A model generated the notes under the pieces. It worked only from the letters and a program-made list of their open reading frames with translations. It had not been told where the DNA came from and ran no database searches. The position numbers and the translations under genes are program-made. Positions 12,206-23,045 of a stretch of DNA of 64,000 bases are shown here, piece after piece (within the stretch, counting starts at the first letter, position 1; every line of letters begins with the position of its first letter). Source of the DNA: Pelobates cultripes (Eukaryota; Chordata; Amphibia; Anura; Pelobatidae); NCBI GenBank assembly GCA_933207985.1, contig OW240913.1, positions 275,923,752 through 275,987,751 of the forward strand. Reading direction: 5' to 3'.

Positions 12206-13189
12206 GTGGGGACAGAAGTTCCCCCCCATATCTTTATTTAGGGCCCCCACCCACCGCTCAGGGGTGGGGGCCAGGGGCCAGGTTCCCCCCCATCTTTATT
12301 TAGGGGCCCACGGGCATGGGGGGAGTGGGGGGGGGTTATTAGTTTTTTGTTTGTTTTTTTACAGTGAGCAGCTATACGCTGCTCACTGCTTACTACACAT
12401 GCCCCTACTCGCGGTATAGCAAGTAGGGGCATTTAAGTTACTAATACTAAGTAATCTTTACTTAGTATTAGTAAATTTGGCTGAAAGACCAGTTTAGGTC
12501 TTTCAGCCTTTTAGTAGATAGCTCCCTGATACCGTGGGAATTAGGGAGTTATCTACTAAACGGCTGCAAGATGCAGCCACAGCAATGAATAGGATCAGAG
12601 TTTCATTCATTAGAATTAAATTCCGATCCGAATAAAATGCCGAATTGCGTTCTAAAAGAAACGAACAGACTGTTCTCATTCAGTTAGAACGCAATTCAGC
12701 AGTTTTGTGGAAAGTGACAGGAAGCATTGTGGGAACACTGAGGAAAGCTAGGGATCATGGGAAAATTGCTCTGACCAGCGGAAATGAAGCACACTTTGCT
12801 CCTCCGCTGGTCAGAGCTGGTCAAGCGGAGGAATCCTCCATAAGGCAAAGAGTCCCTACTTTGTCTTATGATTTTAAAGAAAACTAAAGAAGACAGGAAG
12901 AAAAGAATAACAGATCCTGAGAGAGGGGGAGAAGAGGAAGAGATTGAGGAAAGGTAAGTTCGGCATGACAGTGCCGCTTTAATAGCTTCTTTATCGAAGG
13001 ATAAATCTGATTGCCATTCTAGAGTCAAGAGGGATTTTTTTTCCTAGTTTGTTGCAAAATTGGATGTGCTTCAAACTGTATTTTTTTTTTGCCTTCTTTT
13101 GGATCAACAGCAAAAAACAAGTGTGAGGAAGGCTTAACTTGATGGACACATGACTCTTTTCAGCCTATCTAACTTTAATTATGTAATAC

Positions 13190-13530
13190 TTTGAGTTAAT
13201 TCTGAATTCCTGGAAATTCACACTTGAGCAAATCATCCTTATTGCTATATTGACTTGAACAGATCTTGATTACATTTCTATTATAGAATTTATAGAATTA
13301 TAGACTGGATACATTGTTAAAAGCCAACTAAATATAACTAAATAGGACTTTTTGTTTTAGATGTAAGACTCAGCAAGAACCAGCAAGATATGGTAAATAA
13401 ACCTTTATATGGTATGAAAGCTTTGCATGCATCTACAAGGCTGGATGTCCAAGACTAAAACCTGAGAAAATTGCCCCTCTAGGATTCTGAGTATTCAAAA
13501 CACTAATCAATGAGTAATGAAAGAGTGACC
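13190..13530. other. Unassigned DNA
   Basis: No gene or repeat end recognised between the CR1 3' UTR and the MITE interior. Confidence 0.45.
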
Positions 13531-13805
13531 ACTCTTGATGATCTCAACCAATCCAATGCTTTATCATAGGAAAGCATTGGGAGGCTATTGTGCATGCACA
13601 GCAAAACACTGTGCCAATCAGAATCTCCTTATAGAGATGCATTGAATGCAACTGTATGAGGAGTATTCAGCATATGCATGCAGAGCATGGAGCTGCTGAA
13701 CATAGGCGCTGCACACTGTGCAGCACTGGACTAGGAAACACCTCTAGTGGCCGTCTGAGTGACAACCACTAGGGGTGTTACTAGGCAGCACTGTAAACAA
13801 TACCT
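13530..13805. repeat. Interior fragment of a T2-type MITE
   Basis: Blocks such as CCAATGCTTT...TAGGAAAGCA, CTGTGCCAATCAG, ATCTCCT...AGAGATGCATTGAAT and TGGCCGTCTGAGTGAC match the complete TTAA element at 33327-33745. The termini are missing here. Confidence 0.65.
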
Positions 13806-13810
13806 TTTCC

Positions 13811-14130
13811 TTAACCCCTTAAGAATGGTGGGAGTGCTATGATGTCCTTGGGGACCCAGCTCTAAACGCCAGCGGGCGGCATAGAACGTCCCTGCTGTCC
13901 TATGTATTTTCCCGCTTGCCGGCGATCCCACGCTAGTGATGACGTTGGGGGGGACTTACCTGGCATCCCAGGGAGACCCCCTGCTGACGTTCTGGTCCTC
14001 CTTGGCCATGTGATCACGAGGTCCTTGCGAGGACCTCATGATCACATGGACAGAATAGCCGTCCATAGCAGTGCCAGCAGGGGGAGTGCCTGTTATAACA
14101 GGTAGTCCCCCTGCTGCCTGTAAAAAGTAA
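13811..14130. repeat. MITE-like fragment with TTAACCCCTTAAG end
   Basis: It starts with TTAACCCCTTAAG and contains a strong palindrome at about 14004-14052 (CATGTGATCACGAGG pairing with CCTCATGATCACATG). The right terminus was not found before the TA-rich tract at 14150. Confidence 0.45.
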
Positions 14131-14149
14131 AATAAAAGCTAAAAACTGT

Positions 14150-14436
14150 TTAAAATTAAATAATATATACTTATATCATATATATATTATATATATGATC
14201 TAAGTATATATATATACATTTACACATACATACACATACACTGTCTAAGTGTATTTTAATATTAATATATATAATTATATATATATTAATATCAAAATAC
14301 ACGTAGAATGATATTGATTAAATATATTTATAATTATATATATTATATATGTATATATAATATAAAATAAATAAATATGTAAACAAAAATAAAAAATAAT
14401 AAAAAATAAATACTTTATATATATATATATATTATG
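14150..14436. repeat. TA-rich microsatellite
   Basis: Interrupted (TA)n with an ACACATACATACAC stretch. Its right edge directly abuts the 5' terminus of the Ngaro-type element. Confidence 0.85.
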
Positions 14437-14543
14437 TTTTAAGGCCATTTGGCCTGTATTTGTGGGAGGGGCTTAAATTAATTCACTCACCTATATAAGG
14501 GACACCCCTTACCTGACTATCGCTTGATGTCAGCATCAGAATG
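14437..14543 (+). repeat. Ngaro split repeat A1 (copy 1)
   Basis: Matches A2 (from 19557) over about 107 bp, including GGGAGGGGCTTAAATTAATT and CTATATAAGGGACACCCC. The TATATAA inside it could serve as a TATA box, which fits A1 lying at the 5' end of the transcribed unit. Confidence 0.85.
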
Positions 14544-15277
14544 ATTTCCACTTCCGGGTCATCCAGACGCCATTTTACCTGATTACTCCATGAGGTTTTC
14601 TAAGCTGAGCTGTGTCAGGAATTCAGCCACAGGCTTTTCCGGCCTTCCACATTCTTTCTTCAATCTATCGCTGTGGATGGTGTCCAAGTGACTCACAAAC
14701 CGTAAGTCGACCTACCCGTTACGCCAGGCATCAGTCCCACGGCACCATGCACAGGTCAGGTCCTCACTTTACGGCTGCATTTTGTCTAAATCTGTCCTAA
14801 AACCATTGCATGTTCATGCATATCATTCGTTTAAATTCACTTGTTTATATCTGTCACTGGCTCATTTCGAGCATTAGCATACTTCCAAACGGGAACACAT
14901 TCTGTTTCAATTGCCTAAACATACTAGGCAATTCTGTGCGTGCATTTCGAATCTCACTGCTCGTTTCGTTTTGTTTCCCTGACATACCAGGCTCACGGTT
15001 CGTGCAATTTTCTACCAAACGGGAACTAGTTCATGCATTTACTATTGTACTACACACACGTTTCGTGCCTTTACAACCCACGAACAGAACTTTGGTTTGT
15101 TACAATGACTGTTAATAAGCTATTATGTTCACTTATTGTATATTGTCAAACGGGCACTGTTTGTTTCCCTGTCATACAACTATAATGCTGGGGAATAGCT
15201 CACGAACAATGTTTCACATAAACCACACTGACTCCTACAGGTCACTCTCAAAATCTCACGTTAACCTTGCATTTGGA

Positions 15278-15356
15278 TTAACCCCTTAAGGACCAAACTC
15301 TGGAATAAAAGGGAATCATGATATGTCACACATGTCATGTATCCTTCAGGGGTTAA
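15278..15356. mobile_element. 79-bp palindromic MITE
   Basis: It starts TTAACCCCTTAAGGACC and ends CCTTCAGGGGTTAA, with ATGTCACACATGTCAT near the centre. The layout is that of a very short imperfect palindrome nested in the Ngaro leader. Confidence 0.65.
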
Positions 15357-16149
15357 AGGGTATTTTACCATACAATCAGCATTTCTGACCCCTACTGGTC
15401 AACAGCAAAACTGTCTTCACATGTCATATACAATTACCAGCCAATATAAATTACACATAAGATTGTTTTAAACATAACCATAACCATAAATTAAACTCCA
15501 ACACGGGCTCAACTTCAGGTTTAATTCACAATAATTTAAATTTCACATCAAGACTAACAGTTGTTCTATCAATACTGCCACCTACAGGTCTGTCAAGTAC
15601 ATTGACAATTTTCATGGGGTTTTTCATGGGGTTTTACAAACACCAAAACACTGACCCCTATAGGTCAACAGACAAACAACATTTCACATACCAATCAGTA
15701 TCAACTACACTGCCACCTACAGGGCACTCGGCAGATCTCCAGTGCACTTGCATTTTGCAACACCATGTTCACTGACCATTCAATAAGGCATACAACAATT
15801 CACATAGCAAGCAGTATATCAACATCTGTTATAAATACACATATTATTATACAGTAGCACACGCATCTGTATATACGTAACTGGTAATATGGTTCACATA
15901 CATACGGCACTTAATGGGTTAAGATTGATACATATTTAACCAGTATGGATATGATCTTTAATATATACATATCACAACACTTTACTTTCACATATACTGT
16001 ATGTTTTAAGATAAGCTTTGTCTATGCCATATTTCCTTATGCCATACGATTTTATCCATTCAGGTTACAGTTACTACTAAAAAACCTATACGGATTGTCA
16101 GGTTCAATACCATAGTACCAGGTACGTACACCTGCTCATGTAGTTATCC

Positions 16150-17172
16150 ATCTCTTACCTTCCTTGGAATAGTAATAGTGTACTGGCAATTAGGGTTCTA
16201 GGGCCCAATAGGTATTACCCCCTTTTTTCTCTGCATTATGCTTCAGTTAGTGGTCCCGTGAGGCCAACACCCCTCCTCACACTCGGAGGCATACACCCCT
16301 CGGGCCACTCGTGAGCTAGCCGCCTCGCATTGTATCATCCCTCACCTGTCACTCCCCTTCCTATTTTTCTGGTTACTGTCACCGAGAGGCCAACATCCTG
16401 CCACAACGTTCGGTGGCCACACAAAATCCCCTCGCACCAAGCATAGATAGAGCCTCTCAAGCCACTTGGCAACTAGCAGGGCCTCACCAGTCACCAAAAA
16501 ACACCAAGCCTAATCGTTTCGCCTTACGGCTTAGCTAGCAAGCCGGTACAAGACCCCTGGGTACAAATATATAATTGCAATTTTATTGTTATTTAAGTAT
16601 TTCTCAAAAAGATGGTAAAGAATCACCTCTTCCTAGCACCCCGGCTAGAAGTGATACACCTTCATCTCTTACCTTCCCTGGAGTAGTAGTAATGTACTGG
16701 CAATTAGGGTTCTATGGCCCAATAGGTATTACCCCCTGTTTTCTCTGCTTTATGCTTTGGTTAGTGGTCCCGCGAGGCCAACACCCCATCTCACACTCTG
16801 AGGCATACACCCCTCGGGCCACTGGTGAGCTAGCCGCCTTGCATTGTATCATAGAGAGGGCCTCACCTGTCACTCCCCTTCCTATTTTCTGGTTACTGTC
16901 ACCGAGAGGCCAACATCCTGCCACAACGTTCGGTGGCCACAAAAATCCCCTTGCGCCAAGCATAGATAGAGCCTCTCAAGCCACTTGGCAACTAGCAGGG
17001 CCTCACCAGTCACCAAAAAACACCAAGCCTAATCGTTTCGCCTTACGGCTTAGCTAGCAAGCCAGTACAAGACCCCTGGGTACAAATAATAATTGCAATC
17101 TTTGTTATTTAAGTATTTCTCAAAAAGATGGTGAAGAATCACCTCTTCCTGGCACCCCAGCTAGAAGTGATA
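16150..17172 (+). repeat. Tandem ~510-bp leader repeat in Ngaro copy 1
   Basis: The block from ATCTCTTACCTTCC at 16151 through GGCAATTAGGGTTCTA, GAGAGGCCAACATCCTGCCA and CGTTTCGCCTTACGGCTTAG to CTAGAAGTGATACACCTTCA at 16660 starts again at about 16665. A third partial end lies at about 17120-17172. The start of gag (AGATGGTAAAGAATCACCTC versus AGATGGTGAAGAATCACCTC) is thus repeated. Confidence 0.8.
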
Positions 17173-17700
17173 CACCTTCAAGCAGAGGAGATGTGGCTCC
17201 GACCTAAGGAGGCGACAAATCCACTACCCTGCCACAGCAAGGAAAGCAGAGTTATTCAAACTACTCCATACATCAACAGACAACACAGAGGCAGGGGAAG
17301 GCCCAGCAACACCAACTCAGGTGACACCCAGGCCATGCTAGCCTCACTCATAAACTCATCAGCCAAAAAATTTACGACAAACTGGCAATCTCGAGTCGGT
17401 CACAGCCCTCACAAGGCTGGGCCTCATGCTACTGTACAACCAGCACCAACCGAAACTCGGTTACCTGGTACAATCAATTCTTGGTACAAGACGTTAACCC
17501 TGCACATATGATCCTGGCACATTGGGGAAACAAGGCATATATATGTATGATGATGTATCTATGATGGTCAGACACAGGGATTCTAGGTAAATCGGGAATT
17601 GACCATCCCTTGGTTGTGTTGGCATTTGGAATATGTAGAGATGCTTATTTGTGCAGGTACCCATACAGAAGGGATTTTCTCCCAAACAAACGGACGAGCA
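17128..17700 (+). pseudogene. Ngaro gag-like ORF1 remnant (copy 1)
   Basis: One open frame (17128-17511) precedes a frame containing VLAFGICRDAYLCRYPYRR at about 17610-17670. The latter aligns with FGIYRDVICTVYPHR in the ORF1 of the minus-strand element (24770-25285). That link identifies the region as the nucleocapsid-like ORF1. It is broken by stops and frame changes, and the zinc knuckle is not readable here. The same state is found in copy 2 at 26803-27375. Confidence 0.6.
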
Positions 17701-18379
17701 CTCTCAGGCTCCAGGTACCAGCACCTCTGAACTACCAGAGACAATTGGTATTAGTAGTTGCATTGCATATAGACTGTTGCATATATGTTCAAATCATTCA
17801 GGGCACATGACAAACCATGTGTCCCAATACAACTTACAAATAACGTACTCACCATCTGTACACACCAATGCCTTTTCAACACTACTGACTCATCATCCTT
17901 CCAGACTTGTAGTAGATTTACTAAGGCTCTGGAGCTTCAAAGGGATCCCATACATGTATCCTAAATAAACCCTCAAGGAATATAGCATGCCCTCACTTAC
18001 AGTCAGCACAACAGACCCATCAGCTGTAAACACACACATAGCCAAGATTTGCAGAGGGGTTTTTACTTGGGTTTTCCAATCTCCACCATTTACAGCATGG
18101 CACCAAACACAAACACATTGGTATTGTCACAAGGGAATCTTCCCTTAAACAAAGACTAACCATAGACTTATTGGCACCACACACCTTCGCTACCCCAAGT
18201 CTCAACTTCCTCATACCCTCCGAGGAGTTTCCTTACTATACACACCATTGATCTACCTTTACAGCTATCACTCAAGCATGGGTTGAAGCTTCGTTAAGTA
18301 AGACCAATATCATCAACACAGTAAACGGCTACCATCTACCCTACAAACTGGCACTTACATGGTATAAAATGGGCAATCC

Positions 18380-18480
18380 TATCCCCGCTAAAAGCAGCTG
18401 CTGTGGCATGGGGTAAATCATGGTCAGGGTCATCAATCCGTTGTTACTCAGACAACTAAGCACATGTCATATCATTAACA
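18380..18480 (+). pseudogene. Ngaro RNase H remnant with nonsense codon (copy 1)
   Basis: Translation gives an A-V-A-W-G-K-S-W-S-G pattern, then RCYSDN. This matches AAHTWGHLWSGKAVKCYSDN of the minus-strand element, whose Asp belongs to the RNase H active site. An in-frame TAA follows at 18457-18459. The identical TAA is present in copy 2 at 28116-28118. The RT domain upstream is too decayed to delimit. Confidence 0.65.
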
Positions 18481-18833
18481 AATCCATACGATCATGGTAT
18501 TGCTGGGGAACTCACTTGGTTGGCCACTTACCACATTTCTTTTACTTTCATGTACCAGGCGGGGGTATACATCCCTGCCGACAATTGTCTCATTTATATT
18601 CCAGGCATGTTCATCATACGCTTCCTACAGCCGCCCATACAGTCACGGCCACTCTTTCGTTCCAGAGACAAAATCATGGATTAGACATACTCATGCAGCA
18701 TAGCATGCACTATCCCACCTAGCACTTTCATCCCATACTTGTAGAACGCATAACACAGCTATTCACCTGGCTTTAAAGAATCTCATTGGAACACGACATA
18801 GCTCAACCTGTGTCATAACATTTCTCCTAGGTT

Positions 18834-19400
18834 TTGCTTATTTTTTGCCACCTTAAACTAAAACCATCTCACACACCATTAATTATATATTTTACAGGCA
18901 TTCAACAACAGAGGATAACCTATGGCCAAAACTACCATAACTTCATGCTATCATACCAGACAAGAATATACTCTGAGGTTTTCAGGAATCCATCCCCCCA
19001 CGTTCCTCTCAGATATTACCAATAGCCATCCAACTTTTCCATCCTTATCGGACCTATTAGAGCTACAACCATTCAATTATACTACCAAGTTGGCCATTAC
19101 CACCATGCACACTGCCTTTTATGCCTTTCTCAGGCCAGAGAATCCACTACCATAACCACCACTCAGACAGATCATTGTCTTCAACGATCCCACGTATGTA
19201 AACACATATATCATTACCTATTGGCTCTACCACATTCCGAAACGAGTCAACACGCACCAACAGTAGAGATAACATACTATCCTACCCACAACAAATGGTG
19301 TCCAGTTGCGGTCCTAGATTCCTACCTTCAAAAATCCTTCAAGGAATTAAATACCGTAATGCATTTAAGGAAATGTCTAGTTAATTTGTATATATTGTTG
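18834..19400 (+). pseudogene. Ngaro tyrosine-recombinase remnant (copy 1)
   Basis: The frames LKLKPSHTPLIIYFTGIQQQ (from about 18849) and SDLLELQPFNYTTKLAIT...FYAFLRPENP (about 19048-19143) align with LHLNLSHNTIKLYLTGVQHH and SNLLDTAPFDSYTIR...FYGFLRPREF of the minus-strand recombinase. The FLRP arginine of box I is retained. The box II HxxR and tyrosine region is lost or unreadable before 19431. Confidence 0.7.
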
Positions 19401-19430
19401 ACTGTATTAAATCTTTGATTATTCTTTTTG

Positions 19431-19869
19431 CCCTCTTTATTTACAGGCCTACTTTATCGTTGGTCTTGGCACACCACAACCGACTTGCTCCCTTTATACT
19501 ATCCTACACTTATGCTGGAACCTTACTCCATATACCGCTATTTGCCCCGAACATAAGTTTTAAGGCCATTTGGCCTGTATTTGTGGGAGGGGCTTAAATT
19601 AATTCACTCCCCTATATAAGGGACACCCCTTACCTGACTCATATCGCTTGAGGTCAGCATCAGAATGACCCTCCCACCCTCTCCTCATTTCAACACTTTC
19701 TCTTTTCTTTCCATTTACTTTACTTACTTACTCCTTGGTGGGCCCTCTTTATTTACAGGCCTACCGTATCGTCGGTCTCGGCACACCACAACCGACTTGC
19801 TCCCTTTATACTATCCTACGCTTATGTTGGAACCTTACTCCATATACGGCTATTTGCCCCGAACACAAA
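19431..19869 (+). repeat. Ngaro B1-A2-B2 terminus (copy 1)
   Basis: B1 is 19431-19554, A2 about 19555-19742 and B2 19743-19869. B1 and B2 differ by only a few substitutions (for example ACTTTATCGTTGGTCTT versus ACCGTATCGTCGGTCTC). The repeats share GGCACACCACAACCGACTTG and TTTGCCCCGAACA. Confidence 0.88.
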
Positions 19870-19874
19870 TGCCG

Positions 19875-21540
<1,666 letters not shown>

Positions 21541-21549
21541 GTATGTATG

Positions 21550-21640
<91 letters not shown>

Positions 21641-21650
21641 CACACACATA
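21541..21650. repeat. (TA)n microsatellite with TATG flank
   Basis: GTATGTATGTATG followed by about 80 bp of (TA)n and a short CACACA stretch. Confidence 0.95.
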
Positions 21651-21654
21651 GAGA

Positions 21655-21855
21655 AAAAGAATAAATAGTAACTGGCTTGCACTCACGTTTTTTTTTGGAG
21701 TAATAAAAAGATTCCTTTATTGTAAATTCATTAAGAATGATCCTGAGGAAAGCCACGGGGCTGAAACGTCGATTAGTGTCTTAATAAATTTATAATAAAG
21801 GAATATTTTTATTACTCCAGCAAACCAGTTACTAATTATTCTTTATGATTTGGCT
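21655..21855. mobile_element. Foldback element around a hammerhead-like core
   Basis: The left arm has ATAGTAACTGGCTTGC and GGAGTAATAAAAAGATTCCT. The right arm has their inverse (AGGAATATTTTTATTACTCC, then GCAAACCAGTTACTAATTAT). The centre (21743-21770) contains a hammerhead-like ribozyme core. No protein is encoded. Hammerhead motifs are known in Penelope-like terminal repeats and related small RNAs; whether this derives from one is inference. Confidence 0.6.
21743..21770 (+). ncRNA. Hammerhead-ribozyme-like core
   Basis: It reads CTGAGGA, then a stem II hairpin AGCC-ACGG-GGCT, then GAAAC and GTC. This fits the hammerhead order CUGANGA, stem II, GAAA, short stem III and a UH cleavage site. 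Stem III would be at most one pair. Stem I would have to come from the flanks. Activity is unproven. Confidence 0.5.
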
Positions 21856-21894
21856 TTAAGTATGCACCAGGTTACAGTATGATTGGAGTGTGTG

Positions 21895-21910
21895 TGCAAA
21901 GACTATTAAC

Positions 21911-21941
<31 letters not shown>

Positions 21942-21962
21942 ATATGTATGTATATATATATT
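21895..21962. repeat. TG/TA microsatellite
   Basis: (TG)n and TATG units directly abutting the 3' terminus of the minus-strand Ngaro element. Confidence 0.9.
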
Positions 21963-22102
21963 TGTGCTCGGAATTTAAATACGTGATGGATAGTAACTGT
22001 GAGCAAAGTTGGTTGTGGTGTGCCGAAACCAACGTACGAGTGGGCCTGTAAATAAAAGAGGGCAAAAAGATAAATTCGAGAAAATACACACTTCATTGCA
22101 TT

Positions 22103-23037
22103 TTACAAGACCAAGTTTCTGAAAGCTTGGCGAAGCTCTTTCTCTGGTTGCGGAATATATGCGTTATATATGGAGGATTTCCATCGCCCGAGCCTTTTGA
22201 TGATGTGGACCGGTGCGTTTGTGCTTGAGGCTGCTGAGGCGGCTCCTATGCGGAAGGAGTGCCCGGAGAATGCAGCCGGATTGTGTCCGAGCTTAGATAA
22301 CAGGGTTCTGACATGTGACATCAATTTTGCCGTGGTAAGCGGGTGTCCTTTTAATGTTAAGAGCGGAGAGTCTGGCAGGTGAGTGCGAAAAGTAGACCGT
22401 AGTTGGTCGAGAACTTTCACCGGACACCAGGCATTATCAGTAGGGAAGAGAGGAATTATTGTAGGATGTATTGACCGGTTGGTTTTAGTGGTAGGGATAG
22501 AGAGGAGGTGGTGATCCTCTACCTTGGTGAGGTGTGAAGTTTTAAGGCATTGTGCGATATCTCCTTGACAAATCACTGTGAACTCTCTAGGTCTGAGAAA
22601 ACCGTAGAAAGCGAGATATATGGCAGATTTTATCACCGTATGGTGTAGCTATCAAATGGGGCTGTGTCAAGGAGATTGCTAAGAGACCTGAAGATAGGCC
22701 CGTCTATGGGTAATCTAGTGCTTGCGAGTGGTGGTGAAACCTTAGATATACCTTTCAAGACCTTTTTTATGGGGTATGAAGACAAAAAGGGGGTGCTGTT
22801 AGGAAAATTGGTGAGGCTGTGGTGCTGAACCCCGGTGAGGTAAAGTTTAATGGTGTTGTGTGACAGATTAAGGTGTAGGTGGCAGAAAGAGGCAAAAGAC
22901 ACCATGGTTTGGATAGAAAAGTCACCTTGTAGCCCAAATTCTGCAGTGAATTTATTAAATATGTTAAGTGCCCTATTGTAAGTGATAGCAGTGTTGGGTG
23001 ATAATGCTTGGTGAGTGAGTGATCTAGCGTGAAGCAA
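22103..23037 (-). pseudogene. Tyrosine recombinase of the minus-strand Ngaro element (one frameshift)
   Basis: The enzyme would integrate the circular DNA form of the element. The N-terminal part (22633-23037) is the SAM-like core-binding region (TYNRALNIFNKF and LYLTGVQHHSL). The catalytic part (22103-22636) shows box I FLRPREF (Arg15 of that frame), box II HSFRIG (His126, Arg129) and LGRWKSS...AYIP, with Tyr160 the best candidate nucleophile by spacing. The two parts are joined by a single missing base in CGGTG near 22637. Otherwise the R-H-R-Y set looks complete, making this the most intact recombinase in the window. Confidence 0.85.
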
Positions 23038-23045
23038 GAGTGTGC

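Larger units (their letters stand above)
10836..12982. mobile_element. Large TTAA-flanked foldback (T2/Kolobok-type MITE)
   Basis: The left end TTAAAGCGGCACTGTCATGC and its exact inverse at 12960-12982 begin and end with TTAA, the target duplication of piggyBac and Kolobok elements. Frog T2 MITEs have a TTAAAGGRR-like end. Subterminal arms are also inverted: TACTCGCTATACCGCGAGTA near 11394 pairs with the block near 12405-12430. There is no transposase. It carries a GC-rich minisatellite and a 100-N gap. Confidence 0.75.
10610..13190 (+). mobile_element. Old CR1-type LINE 3' fragment, split by a TTAA element
   Basis: Decayed plus-strand translation of 10650-10815 retains a CR1-like C-terminus (FSLRKGKGNAFF, then a W-N-S-P-E-E-V-V pattern and an F-K-Q-L-D-A-Y-L pattern). 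It breaks at 10836, where a TTAA foldback is inserted. It resumes at 12983 with a typical frog CR1-like 3' UTR: GGATTTTTTTTCC, GCAAAATTGGA, TTTTGCCTTC, TGGATCAACAG and AACTTGATGGACACATGA. The two halves are one element, older than the insertion. Confidence 0.7.
14437..19869 (+). mobile_element. Decayed Ngaro-type YR retrotransposon (copy 1), split direct repeats A1...B1-A2-B2
   Basis: The block TTTTAAGGCCATTTGGCCTG...CAGAATGA occurs at 14437-14543 (A1) and again at 19557-19668 (in A2). The block CCCTCTTTATTTACAGGCCT...TTTGCCCCGAACA occurs at 19431-19554 (B1) and 19743-19869 (B2). This A1-body-B1-A2-B2 order is the hallmark of Ngaro/PAT-type tyrosine-recombinase retrotransposons, whose circular intermediate is integrated by the recombinase. 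The body keeps gag, RNase H and YR remnants in the right order, all interrupted by stops. TA microsatellite lies on both sides. A 79-bp MITE sits at 15278-15356. Confidence 0.85.

Noticed and set aside
16575..17057. 160-residue ORF in the Ngaro leader (and 26257-26640)
   Set aside because: It covers the tandem leader repeat. Frames differ between copies and no domain is visible, apart from the first residues, which may be the gag start.
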